A DNA stretch of 64,000 nt from Agrostemma githago (taxonomy: Eukaryota; Streptophyta; Magnoliopsida; Caryophyllales; Caryophyllaceae). Where the stretch lies: positions 13,052,557 to 13,116,556 of the forward strand of contig OY288256.1 in the NCBI GenBank assembly GCA_958450325.1. The letters run 5' to 3'. Shown piece by piece: positions 1 through 9,966 of the stretch; the first letter of the stretch is position 1, and every line of letters begins with the position of its first letter. The notes beneath the pieces were generated by a model. That model did not search any database, was not told the DNA's origin, and saw nothing but the letters and a program-made list of their open reading frames with translations. Position numbers and translations under genes: made by a program.

Positions 1-10
1 GACGGGTGCG

Positions 11-1663
11 CTAGAGTGCCTCGGGAAAAGGAACATCCGGTTCCGACACCGGTGTAGTAGGAGTAATCAACTCCTTCTCTTGCACATTCGGGGTTTCCTC
101 ACTTTCCTCGATCACTAACTCATCCTCATGTACCATAGCTTCCTTGACCTTCCTCTTCGCCTTGTCGGCCTCCACCAATTGTCTCCCATTCCTTAGAGAT
201 ACCGCACTCACGTTTTCCTTCGAAAGAATGGTTTGACTAGGTAATTTCCCCGAATCTCGAGCCTCCAACCTACCAATGGCGGTCGCCATTTGGCCCATTT
301 GGATTTCCAGATTTTGAATGCTAGCTTTGTTCTCCGTATGGTTTTGAAGAACCATAGCTTGGAGATTAGACATTTGACTCGTAACTGTGGCTTAATTAGC
401 AACTAAGGCACGTATCATATCCTCGGTGGACATTTGACTACTAGGTGGAGGTTGAGTAGGAACCGTGTTTGCAACTTGTTGCTTAGCAAAGAATTGTTGC
501 TTTGATTGACCAAATTGATTACCTTGATTAATTTCTTGGTCGCCTTCCCGATTCCTCCACCTCATGTTCGGATGATGTCTCCATCGGGGATTGAAGGTAT
601 TAGAGTAAGGATCCAACACTCCATTCACCTCCTCTTGACCTTCTTCATACATTTGAGGGCAACGCTCACTCGGGTGTCCCTCGGTAGAACAAATCCCGCA
701 CATCATAACTTGATTCGTTTTCCCCGACATCATATTTTGGACAAGAGACGTTAAGCTATCAACTTTATGTTCAAGACTCGAGGATGATGAATTACCTATG
801 GCATGCACTCCCCGTTTAGGGAACTTACGAGAGAAATCCCGAGAGCTTTCAGCTAGTTCTTGGATAACCTCGATAGCAGCATCCGGGCTTTTATTCACGA
901 TCGACCCTCCACATGCCGCATTCACAGTGCAAGCATCTTCCACACAAAGACCTCCACAAAAATACATAACAAGGTCTTGAGGATTGTAGCCATGGTAGGG
1001 GCATGTAGCACACAACTTCTTGAAACGTTCCCAATACTCATACATCGTCTCGCCATCTCGTTGCTCCGCATTACTAATATGCTTCTTCAACTGGGAGGCT
1101 CGAGATGCCGAAAAGTACTTCTCAAGGAACGCCTTCTTCATCTTCACCCATGTATCAATACTTGCTGGTGGCAAGTAATACAACCAATCCCTAGCAGCAT
1201 CCTTCAACGAGAAGGGAAAGGCCCTTAGCTTAAGCTGCTCATCAGTGACGGAAGCCGGCTTCATACTCAAGCAAACAATATGAAAATCCGACAAGTGCTT
1301 GTTAGGGTCCTCGCCGCTTAAGCCATGGAATGTGGGTAATTGATGGATCAAACCCGACTCCAATTCGAAAGTGGCATTCGCACCCAATGGTGGGTACGTG
1401 ATGCACAAAGGTTGTTGTGCGAGATCGGGTGCTGTCAGCTGCTTAATCGTGTTGGCCATGGTATACGACTCGTCTTCGGATTCGGAAGAAACTTCGTTCA
1501 CCTCTGGAAAAACAAGAATATCGTTATTCAACTCTAGATCCTCGAATTCTTGTGTTCCGATAACTATTGCTCCTTCTCCGATTCTTCTTGACCTGAAAAA
1601 GGTGCGTTCAATCTCTGAGTCGAAAGGCTCGAGCTTCAAGTTAGAAGAACGGGTATTATACAT
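11..1663 (-). pseudogene. gag: Retrotransposon gag polyprotein (Ty3/gypsy), one in-frame stop
   Basis: Encodes the structural Gag that packages retroelement RNA in cytoplasmic particles. From Met at 1663 the frame runs 423 codons. The central part (about residues 110-250) is a retrotransposon gag domain, with the stretches DAARDWLYYLPP and WERFKKLCATCPYHG. A CCHC zinc knuckle (C-G-I-C, then H and C; DNA about 660-700) follows near residue 325. A TAA at 392-394 interrupts the frame, but the same frame stays open from there to the window edge (residues beginning near TSQMSNLQAM), so it is one gene with one nonsense codon, compatible with a C-to-T change. The downstream acidic stretch would lead towards protease, which is outside the window. 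The alternative, two separate ORFs, is unlikely given the shared frame. Confidence 0.85.
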
Positions 1664-1741
1664 AAACTACGAATAAATTAGCTATAATAAAAAAAAATAA
1701 TTAAAAACTACACTAGAAAACACAAAAGTAATTAATACCGA

Positions 1742-1760
1742 CTCCCCGGCAACGGCGCCA
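1742..1760 (-). promoter_or_regulatory. Primer-binding site, tRNA-Asp type
   Basis: On the minus strand the sequence TGGCGCCGTTGCCGGGGA lies five bases inside the LTR end. It is complementary to the 3' end of plant tRNA-Asp and would prime minus-strand DNA synthesis. This is a known primer choice of Athila-type gypsy elements. Confidence 0.85.
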
Positions 1761-1765
1761 AAATT

Positions 1766-3157
1766 TGACAGGCTAAAGTCGTATGCCTCAAATTAGAATT
1801 TATAAGCACTTAAATCTAGATACTAAAACGTAGTATAGTAGAAATAAGGGTCGAACCCAAGGGAATCAGAATAACGAATTTATGCTAACTAAGTGTAGAC
1901 GAAAATAATCAATCTCTAATCAAATTAAAGATCGTAGTAACCAAGGGGGGGTTTTGGATGATTTTTTAATAACTAAAATTGATAAAGATTAAAACTTTAA
2001 CTAAATCAAATGATGAGAAAGAACTTAGACACAAGCACAAATCCACACTCAATAGCGATTGATCATCGTAAGACGGTTTCAATTAATAACCTTGACTACT
2101 CTATCGTGAACATGAAATTCCAATTCTCTTAAGAATAGTTAACTAAAACAAATCCCGTTCTTAATTAACCCTAACCGTAAAACAACCTAAACAATCCAGT
2201 TCTAGGTTCAATTAGACGGAAGCAATATAGATCTGAGAATTCGATAGAGAATAAATAGCACGTACAATCCAGTCGCGCCTTAGATATTTATGTGAATTGC
2301 TTCTAAGTACTAATATCAACGTATCCCGTTCAATATTAATTCCTAGTTGTTACCAATGTAAAGTTAATCAGTAAATCCTACTCAATTAACAATACTAACG
2401 ATAGAATGAAGAAATCAAGTACTAGTTGCGCATCTAGCAATCAATAACAATCATTCATAAATTTAATAACAAAGCAATTCACAATAATCAAGATTAATAA
2501 TTAAAACATTCAAACTCACAAACAATTATCAAGTGCTTCAAAGGCTTGAATCTAAGTAAAGGAAATTAGTTACACATACTTGCGATGGAAAATTAGGGTT
2601 CTTCAAAGTTCTCCCTTTTCTTCTTCAATCTTACGTTAAACTAGATGTGAATAGATATGAATCAATAAAACTAAGGCTAAACTTAACTAATAAAAGTTTA
2701 CTAATAATAAAATAATAATAAAAAACATCCTAGTAATAATAAAGTTTCCTAATTAAAATCCAAATCTTAAAACGTAGAAAAATAAAACAAAATAAGTCGG
2801 AATGCATAGTACGTTACAGGCCACCGCGCGACCCGCACAGCTCTCGCGCGACAAGCAGGATCGCGCGACTCGCAGGATCGCGCGAATCGCCTGGAGTCTG
2901 GGCGACTCGCGTGGCAGGCTGGAGCTGTTTCGTGCAATTCTTCGATTCTGTCGTTCCGGGTCTTCAAGTGGGCTTTCTTCTTCTTCTTGTTTTATTCGCT
3001 CTTAGTCCAAACCGACGGTCCAATGGTTAGCATCCTCAAAATAGCCTATATTACATTCATACCAAATTGACACAAATGTAATACAAGACAACCAATTTAG
3101 CTCACAAAATATACCAAAACCGTCGTAATAAATACGACTAAATATGGCCCATCATCA
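1766..3157 (-). repeat. 5' LTR of the Athila-like element (1.39 kb)
   Basis: On the minus strand it begins TGATGATGGGCC at 3157 and ends CCTGTCA at 1766, immediately before the primer site. A diverged relative sits at 55550-59291 on the plus strand, beginning TGATGGATCATATTTAG and ending with the same GGCATACGACTTTAGCC-type terminus. The shared ends define both borders. The LTR is AT-rich except for a GC-rich block at about 2821-2930. Confidence 0.85.
2821..2930. repeat. GC-rich block of TCGCGCGA-type short repeats inside the LTR
   Basis: About 110 bases with several copies of GCGCGAC or TCGCGCGA separated by short spacers such as CTCGCAGGA, in an otherwise AT-rich LTR. TCGCGCGA is its own reverse complement. 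The related LTR at 55550 lacks this block. No function can be assigned. Confidence 0.6.
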
Positions 3158-3981
3158 AGTTACCAAAAGCTCCAGGAAACAAAGTCTTTATGTTGGCCAT
3201 GACAGACTACTTCTCCAAGTGGATAGAAGCAGAAGCATTCCCTCAGGTGACTGAGAAGCGGGTTATATCCTTCATAAAACGTAACATTATCTGCAGGTTT
3301 GGCATCCCTTCAGAGATCATCTGCGACAACGGATCCCAGTTTATTGGCAACAAGATGGAGGCCTACTGCGCCAGGTGGAACATCACACTAAGCAAGAGTA
3401 CCCCCAAAAACCCTCAGTCTAATGGCCAGGCGGAGTCTAGCAACAAAATTGTGATAGACAACCTGAGGAGAAGGCTGGAGGAGGCAGGGGGCAGATGGGC
3501 AAAGGAACTCCCCTTGGTGCTGTGGTCTGACAGAACTACACCCAAGGTGGCTACAGGACAAACACCTTTCAGTTTGATCTTTTGTGCCGAGGCGGTCATC
3601 CCTTCAGAGGTGAGAGTGCCTACCCACAGATACGGCTGCATAACATAAGACAGGAACCAGGTGGAGATGGCAAGCAGCTTGGATACTATAGATGAGCTCA
3701 GGACTGATGCCCAAATAAGGATGGCCTCCTACAGACAGACAGTCGCCAGAAGTTACAACAAGAATGTCAAAGTCAGAGTCCTGCAGGAGGGAGACCTAGT
3801 TCTCAGAAAAGTGTTCCAGAACACCAGAAACCAGCGAGCAGGAAAATTCGCCTACAATTGGGAAGGCCCCTACCAAATAGAGAAAGTAGTTGGGAACGGA
3901 GCCTACCGACTTATGACCATGGAGGGGAAGATCATCCAAAAGCCATGGAACATCGTACACCTAAAGAAATACTTCTTCTGA
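3158..3981 (+). pseudogene. pol: Integrase core and C-terminal domain, Tat-type, with one stop
   Basis: Catalyses insertion of retroelement cDNA into the genome. The frame is open from the LTR junction (LPKAPGNKVF, then the first Met at 3190). The rve core shows TDYFSKWIEAEAF, the second catalytic Asp in CDNGSQF and the catalytic Glu in NGQAESSNK. A TAA at 3646-3648 interrupts it, and the same frame resumes at once through VEMASSLDTIDEL to the stop after HLKKYFF at 3981. The C-terminal part (GPYQIEKVVGNGAYRL) is the chromodomain-like region common to gypsy integrases. The 5' side is cut off by the Athila-like insertion. It is dead as it stands. Confidence 0.9.
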
Positions 3982-4197
3982 ATGGGCCACTGTCGCCAGA
4001 AATATGGGCCACTGCCGCCAGAGACACGGGCTACTGCCGCCAGAGACATGGCATCTATTCTGCCAGATATACCTCCACCAGAACCCATGTTTCATCTTAT
4101 CAAACCTTGCAAACATATATTTAAACTTTCCTTTTGTCCTTTTATCTGCTTTGCTTTCTTTTTCGTGATTTTTGGAAGTCAGATGTTTTATCTTCAA

Positions 4198-4510
4198 GTA
4201 TGCCTTTAGAGTTTGACTCTCTCCTTTCTGTCATCAAAATTCGATTTTCTTTTGCATCAAAGTTTGATTTTCTTTTTGCATCAAAATTCGGTTTTCTTTT
4301 GCATCAAAGTTTAATTTTCTTTTCATAAGTCTTCAAAATTTAATTTCCTTTCCATACGTCTTCGAAATTTAATTTTCTTGTCACATGTCTTCAAGATTTA
4401 ATTTTCTTTTCATACGTTTTCAAAAGTCGATTATCTTTTCTTATGTTTTCAAAATTGGATTTTCTTCCTTCACATATTTTCAAAAGTTTGATTTCTGCAT
4501 ATACCTTCAA
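4198..4510 (+). repeat. Degenerate tandem repeat in the Tat-like 3' region
   Basis: About ten units of 23-31 bases built around CAAAATTTAATTTTC followed by a TTTTCATACGTC-like tail. Such arrays are typical of the long 3' non-coding region of Tat elements. The adjoining 4511-4947 holds no ORF I can support. Confidence 0.7.
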
Positions 4511-4947
4511 ACATTGCATCTTTACCATCTTTCGTCAGCTTTTTCAAACCAAAACTGGTGACCAATCTGGTGGAGTGTATAATTTCTACAGAAGGCGTGT
4601 GTCTTGTGACTAAGTGCCTACAACCGAGACATTACAGTCTTCTGCGCCACTTAGCACCCACGCAAAGCGTGGCACCTCCGACTGAGTGGGCGAACTAAAT
4701 CCCAGGCTACCACTATATCAAAGGTCGACCATACAAACATAAGGCATGCATACAACAGAAGGTAGTAAGACAAAACTACAACAAACGATTACAATCGAAT
4801 TCAGGCATAACATACAGCCGCACATCGACATTACGAAAGCTACTTCGATTTCACACAACGAAAGTTAAGGCACGAAGTGCCACAAAATACTAACACACTT
4901 CGCTCCCCTGAGCAAAGGCGAAGTCATTACAGAATTTTTTGCAAACA

Positions 4948-5955
4948 CTAACAAATCAGAAGTTCATGCCATGCAGGATTCACAAGCCGAAAATATGAGT
5001 ACAACAAAAGAGGAGTAACATCACTCCAGCAGAACTTGGTCCACAGCCTGGACATTCTCCTCTGGTGGAGGCGAAACTGTAGCAGATCCTCCTGCAGGAA
5101 CCTGGGTCTCTGGTGAACAACAACATAACCTCTCCCAGGATCATCAGCAACATCCTCCTGGTCCACACTCTCTTGCCTATCAGCCTTCTGATCAGCAATA
5201 GGAGAATCAATAGACTCCTCCAGATCCTCCGCCTCCACGTCAAAGAGAGCATCCAAGTTAGGTGCCACAAGAAATTTCTCATACAGACGCTTCTTCTCTA
5301 CAAACAGGTCCCGATCTGTGTGCCTCTCCGCCAGATATTCCTTGATCACCTCAACCTTGATATACTGGTCCAGCCAAACAAGAGCATCCCTCAGGGTCTT
5401 CTTCAGCTCAACATTCTTCCCCTACAGGGAAGAATTGGCATTCAGGGCCTGGGCAAGCTCATTCATTGCCTCCACCAGATCTGCACTAAGCTTTTGTCTT
5501 TTGCCAGATTCCTCCGCCAACAATCCACAAACCAAGTCCAACTCCTTCAAAGAAGATCTGGGACCAAGAAGTAGCATCTGATCCAGAAAAATCATATCCG
5601 CTGCAGACTTGGACGTACTGAAGCCTTCAGAAAATTTGAGCACCACTCCAGCAGGAACATCATCAATGAATTTGGGGGTAGAATAAGAGTGAGACTCAGA
5701 AAGATATGCCACCAGGGGTTCACTTTCTGCAGAAGTAACTTCTGAAGAATGGGACGAGTTACGACTTTTCCCAGAACCAGCAAAGCCAGCAGAAACAAAA
5801 TTAACTTTCCTCTTGGAGACCGCCCTAGTAGCAACGGCCCGCCTCCTAGCAGCTACTTGCTCTAGGGACACACGAGGTTTAGCGGATCCTGAAGGAGGGA
5901 GCAAGCGAAAATGAGTACCAGGAAAATTTGAGGTCAAGTAAACCTCGCCAAGCAT
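4948..5955 (-). pseudogene. Antisense ORF of the Tat-like element, one in-frame stop
   Basis: A long frame on the strand opposite to pol, between integrase and the 3' LTR. It starts at Met 5955 (MLGEVYLTSNF) and runs to a TAG at 5422-5424. The same frame continues open (KNVELKKTLRDALVW) to a stop at 4948, about 330 codons in all. It has a basic Arg/Lys-rich stretch near residues 30-50, a Ser-rich part, a Leu/Glu/Lys-rich region likely to form coiled coil (LKELDLVCGLLAEESGKRQ onwards) and an acidic tail. Antisense ORFs at this place are described in Tat-group elements (Retand, Grande, some Ogre); their function is unknown. I see no catalytic motif. Confidence 0.7.
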
Positions 5956-6241
5956 GAACGTATCTTGCCCGAAGACATGTTCCCACCAGACTCTTCTTTT
6001 TTCTCCCTCTGGGGGAGAAGGGAAGGACCACTTGAGGAAGGATAGAGTAAATTGCGAAGTGTCATTAGCTTCGAGTTTAGGACGAATGGTCGGATCAAAG
6101 AATCAATCATCACGCAAATCGACTACGATCCAAGCGAATGGAAATTCCCGCCTAAGATGAGCTTAGTCGGAAATTTGGGGGCATTTGTTCGGGCCAAAAA
6201 TTTGCACCTTCGGAATACAACGTGGCATACTATGAGTGGAC

Positions 6242-6363
6242 GGTCAAAAAGTCAAAAGTCAAAGGTCAAAATACCGAGGGTCAAAGGTCAAAGGTCAAAG
6301 GTCGGAAGGTCAACAGATAATAGTCAAGAGTCGAAAGTCAAAGACCACAAATCGGGAGTCAAC
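6242..6363 (+). promoter_or_regulatory. Cluster of eleven W-box cores in the Tat-like LTR
   Basis: Within about 120 bases there are eleven GTCAA cores, each preceded by A or G, so every one reads TTGACC or TTGACT on the other strand, the WRKY-factor W-box. Several are spaced as a 7-base tandem (GGTCAAA). The block lies 290-415 bases upstream of the TATA box. WRKY binding is inference from the motif. Confidence 0.6.
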
Positions 6364-6656
6364 ATAATCGAGGATCGATGAGTTAAAATCGAGATAACAA
6401 AAGATGATGGGCCAGTCAAGATAAGTAGTAGGCTAGGAAATGGGCCGAACCAAGGCATGACAATCAAACAACCCAATGCAAGGGGCAAACCCTCACCCCA
6501 ATTGAAAGACAAAGTCAAAGAACTACTCCCCTAAATCTAAGGGGGAGATCCAACAGAAGAGGAGAGAAATCAGGGGAGAGTGTAACAGCTGGGGGAGCAT
6601 TAAAGACAACGGCTAGGAGGAAAAGGTCAAGGGTAACGGCTCTAGGAGTCAACAAC

Positions 6657-6666
6657 TATATAAACA
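6657..6666 (+). promoter_or_regulatory. TATA box of the Tat-like LTR
   Basis: CTATATAAAC in a position fitting the U3/R border of an 844-bp LTR, with GC-richer sequence around it. Transcription would start near 6690. Confidence 0.6.
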
Positions 6667-7029
6667 AGGGGGAAGAAAGGAGGAAGGGATTCAACCCACA
6701 TTCATCCTTATTCAACTCATCCTCAACATACCATCATCAAACAAAACTATTAAAATAGCACAATACTCCATAGCTAATTATTGATTGTCAGTACTTGTAT
6801 CTTCGATAGTTCTTTCGATCTTTTGGTCATAGTAGAATATTGGTGGGATTCCGACTCCCCCCGCGGTTTTTCCCACATCGGGTTTCCGCGTCACCAAAAC
6901 TTTGTGTGTCATTTTCTTTCTTTTGTTGTTCTCCGTTTACTAGGTTCGATATCGCTTAGACAACCCTTAGTTATAGGACGATCGCTTTAACCCGCAATCT
7001 AAATCGTAGATCCGGTAAAATTTTTACCA

Positions 7030-7601
7030 AAACAAGTTGCATACATTACAATCATGGCTAAACATAATGCAATTCTCAACAACAACAACAAAAACCCAAG
7101 ATGGATTACGTATGAAGTAATGAGAAACAAAAAGAAGCACGGTGAAGAGAGAGAACCTTGTCAGAGTTGAGAGAGAGATCCTGTTGGCAAAAAGTCCCAA
7201 TTCGGGTTTAGAGCAGTGAATCGTGGACATGGGGAGAAGCAGTGCAGACGACTTGATATGCGATGAAAAAGAGCACATTGAAAAGCACGAAAAAGCACAT
7301 TCAGGGGAATTCATGATTTTCCGGTTGACATAAGTTCGAAGTGTAGATGATGACCTCCACATTGGGTCTGCTCTGCTGCCAACGGAATCCACAGAGATAA
7401 GGGCATCAATTTGTTAACACAAAGCTGATGGGTTTCAAGTTTCAACCAAGACGGAATTCGTGATATAACTCAAAATATTATTCAACTGAGTAGACATTAT
7501 ACATATCAAGTTTAGTTATTTATAATGCAATAAGATAAAGACAAGAGACCAAAAAAAATGGATTTCAATTACACAATTTCTGAATCCAGAAGACTTAAAA
7601 A
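7030..7601. other. Unassigned sequence between the Tat-like LTR and a Helitron end
   Basis: Low-complexity purine-rich stretches (GAGAGAGAGA) and one 122-codon minus-strand frame (7392-7024). That frame has no recognisable domain or codon bias, and I do not call it a gene. It could be a remnant of a host gene split by the insertions. Confidence 0.3.
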
Positions 7602-8540
7602 CTAGTGTAATACTCGTGAATAAATTCACGGGTTGCTCGCTTGTATTTTCATAGACAGTACAATGAAGTAACAACTAAAATTAGATTATTCGTTAAGAGG
7701 CCATAGGTTAATTTAAGGGTTATTACGTATACGAAAGTATGAAGAACATGTAGTAAGTATCGTGATGCTTTGATCTTGCACTTTCTACTCCGTAGGTGTG
7801 GGTATTTTACCGGTTCATTAGAGAAGAGGTTAGTACATGAACGCAGCCTACAATCTCAGCACGTCATACATCATAATAACTTCACAGGTTAGAAAAATAA
7901 ATGAAAAATAACTACAAATTTCACATATTGCCCACTTGTATTGATATTGAAAAAGAAATGAAGTAAAGATTTATTTTAGATTATTCGTTTAGAGTCTGAA
8001 AGTTAGTTTATGTATTAATAGGTGGACAAAAGTATGAACACCATAGAGTAAGTTGAAATGTTTGTATAAGTAGTCAGTTGTCCATCGATGAATATAGTTA
8101 TACTAAACGCGGAAACCCGTATAAACCCAACCCTTATGATAAATGTAGAAATCCGTATAAACCCGGCCTGTATAAACCCGACCCGTATACACCCAACCTT
8201 AATCCCCAAATTACTCTTTTAATCCAAAAAGAAAAATCTATTAGTTGAGGAACGAAGGCCCTTCTAACCAACTATTTGATCTTGATCGATTATCATCAGT
8301 TGTAGTTAGTTGGCATCTTCGTCATGTAAGAATAGTGAAAAATAATGTCCATCAGTCAAAGTCTCTATCATATTACTGAACGTATACAACCCTATAGACT
8401 TCATCGGAATGTGTAATGTATACAAATCATTTTTATTGCTTCAATATAGGCATTCAATATTGATAACAAACCATACGATACTTCAAATTTAAAAAGTAAG
8501 ATCAATAGACTCCCGCGATTTATCACATGTATTACACTGT
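7602..8540 (-). mobile_element. Helitron, 3' terminal part
   Basis: On the minus strand the sequence ends CTAG followed by T at 7602, preceded by a short hairpin (CGTGAA / TTCACG, 7616-7631), the diagnostic Helitron 3' end. The body up to about 8540 matches, in reverse, the Helitron ending at 16220. Both carry the stretch around AACCCGTGAA and the GATCAAATAGTTGG block. The 5' end (TC after A) was not located, so the right border is only the limit of the visible similarity. No Rep/helicase coding is seen, so it is non-autonomous. Confidence 0.65.
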
Positions 8541-9355
8541 AGTCTTATACTTCGTATTACAAACTAAAGGCGAAACTTGTAAGCGGTTTATAATGTTCGG
8601 TGAATATAACATGATTTATAATATTTGGTGAATATCCATAGTTAAAAAGTGTAATTTGGTATTTTTAGCCCGTATGAGGTATTGATTTAACTCCATAGCT
8701 ATTAATATCTTTTAGTTCTTAATATCTTACTAATATATACTCAGAACACAACATATTTTATTCTAAAATTAGTATATGCAATTCATCAACTCAAATATTA
8801 TTGTGAAGGCAAAATTATGGGGAAATGAGAAAGATATGGGAGAATTGAAAAAATTAAATTGGACATAATTTGTTAGGAAATATTAAAATTATGAGTGTTT
8901 CAAGGAATATGGGAGGAAGAAAAAAGAGGCACAATTAAATGGTAATGAGAGTTGTGCAAACTTACTGTCTTGTTACCCGTGTATTAATTAATTATAGTAA
9001 ATAAAATGATTTACATCATTAATTGATACATCAATTAAAATGATTATAGTAAATTAAAATGTCGAATTTTACATCATTAATTGGTACACCATAGTCATTT
9101 CATTTGACATCGATAAGTAGTACAGAGTAACTCATTTCTCTACTGAAGAAGCGACCCTTGACGACGTATCTCCCGTCTCAGATAATTGAACCTAGAATCA
9201 CAGAGGTACGTAAGGTAACCATTCAACTCTTATAGTATTATTTTAAAATGTGCATTCTGAATTTGTACTCGGAAATATAGTATTGACATCAATGCATTAA
9301 ACAATTTATTGTTGAGAATAGTGATAGTAGAACCACAAAGATACAAATCTTTTTT
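8541..9355. other. AT-rich sequence, no gene seen
   Basis: No ORF, tRNA or repeat end I can support. It may include the missing 5' part of the neighbouring Helitron. Confidence 0.4.
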
Positions 9356-9966
9356 TACAATGCTCTTCAATTTTTTTTTTGAGCGAAAAGATCATTTCAT
9401 TAATAAAAAGTCATACGACATCTACAACTTATATCGAAATTGAACTCGTACAATACTACAAAATTTGAATAAAATAAATTCTCATTAAAACAAAGATCTC
9501 TCACTAAGATTTTGATCTCCGCTTCTACACATCCTCTTTCAACATATCGCTGTTTAATGATACAGCTTTTCACAAGAGGGTCTTTGGATCTTCCATGGTT
9601 TTGAAGAGAATCGATTTCATCTAACCCGATAGATTGTAGCCGCCAGTCTGACATAAATTGAGATACCATATGATGAACGATTGTGGTACCGATCTTTTGC
9701 GTCTTCTCCGCTGTCATAGATTCAACATCTCTCCTAAAAGAGAGAGCGAAACCCATCAATTGATGGGAACGAAACTCTCCAAAAGGAGAGGACTTATTCT
9801 AACTAGAATATTAATACTAATATTAATACTAAACGATATAAAAAGTAAAATTTGGGGGGCTTACCACCCATTAAGGGTGGAAGCCCCAAGATTTTTTCTT
9901 TTTGGAGGCTAGCGTTTCTAGGGAGGAGGAAGAAGGTAACACGATTCCCTACAATGCTGTTCAATT
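9356..9966 (-). mobile_element. Small non-LTR retroposon with 17-bp target duplication
   Basis: The insert 9373-9949 is flanked by TACAATGCTCTTCAATT at 9356-9372 and the same 17-mer with one mismatch at 9950-9966. On the minus strand it ends in a poly(A) tract directly before the left duplicate, as target-primed reverse transcription produces. The sense 5' side starts with a purine-rich tract and a hairpin at 9856-9887. It contains one 119-codon frame (9759-9400) without reverse transcriptase motifs. At 577 bp it is either a heavily truncated or deleted LINE or an independent non-autonomous retroposon. Confidence 0.75.
9856..9887. repeat. Hairpin in the 5' part of the retroposon
   Basis: The arms GGGGCTTACCACCC and GGGTGGAAGCCCC pair across the loop ATTAA with one bulge. 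This would be a stable stem in the retroposon RNA. Confidence 0.6.

Larger units (their letters stand above)
1..3157 (-). mobile_element. Athila-like Ty3/gypsy retrotransposon, 5' end
   Basis: Reading on the minus strand, the window shows an LTR (3157 down to 1766), a primer-binding site, a short leader and gag, then runs off the left edge, so pol and the 3' LTR are outside. The order LTR, PBS, gag fixes the orientation. The right edge at 3157 abuts an integrase reading frame of a different gypsy element that starts abruptly, so this element inserted into it. The gag type together with a tRNA-Asp primer site suggests the Athila lineage; this is inference, since no pol is visible. The second target-site copy is off-window. 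Confidence 0.85.
3158..7029 (+). mobile_element. Tat-lineage Ty3/gypsy retrotransposon, 3' half
   Basis: From left to right: integrase C-terminal half, a non-coding region with tandem repeats, a long ORF on the opposite strand, a polypurine-like stretch (AAATTTGGGGG) and an LTR. Integrase type, long 3' region and antisense ORF are together characteristic of the Tat group (Tat, Ogre, Retand, Grande). The 5' half must lie beyond the Athila-like insertion, off the window. Confidence 0.8.
6186..7029 (+). repeat. 3' LTR of the Tat-like element (844 bp)
   Basis: Begins TGTTCGGGCC directly after a purine-rich tract and ends TTTTTACCA, the usual TG...CA. It contains a clear TATA box (CTATATAAAC, 6657-6666) and a dense upstream block of GGTCAA/AGTCAA. 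Being the 3' LTR it is followed by host DNA (AAACAAGTTGC). The partner LTR is outside the window, so the borders rest on the termini and the polypurine tract. Confidence 0.75.

Noticed and set aside
7024..7392. 122-codon minus-strand ORF beside the Tat-like LTR
   Set aside because: No domain, low-complexity serine-rich part, and no splice or promoter support; probably chance.
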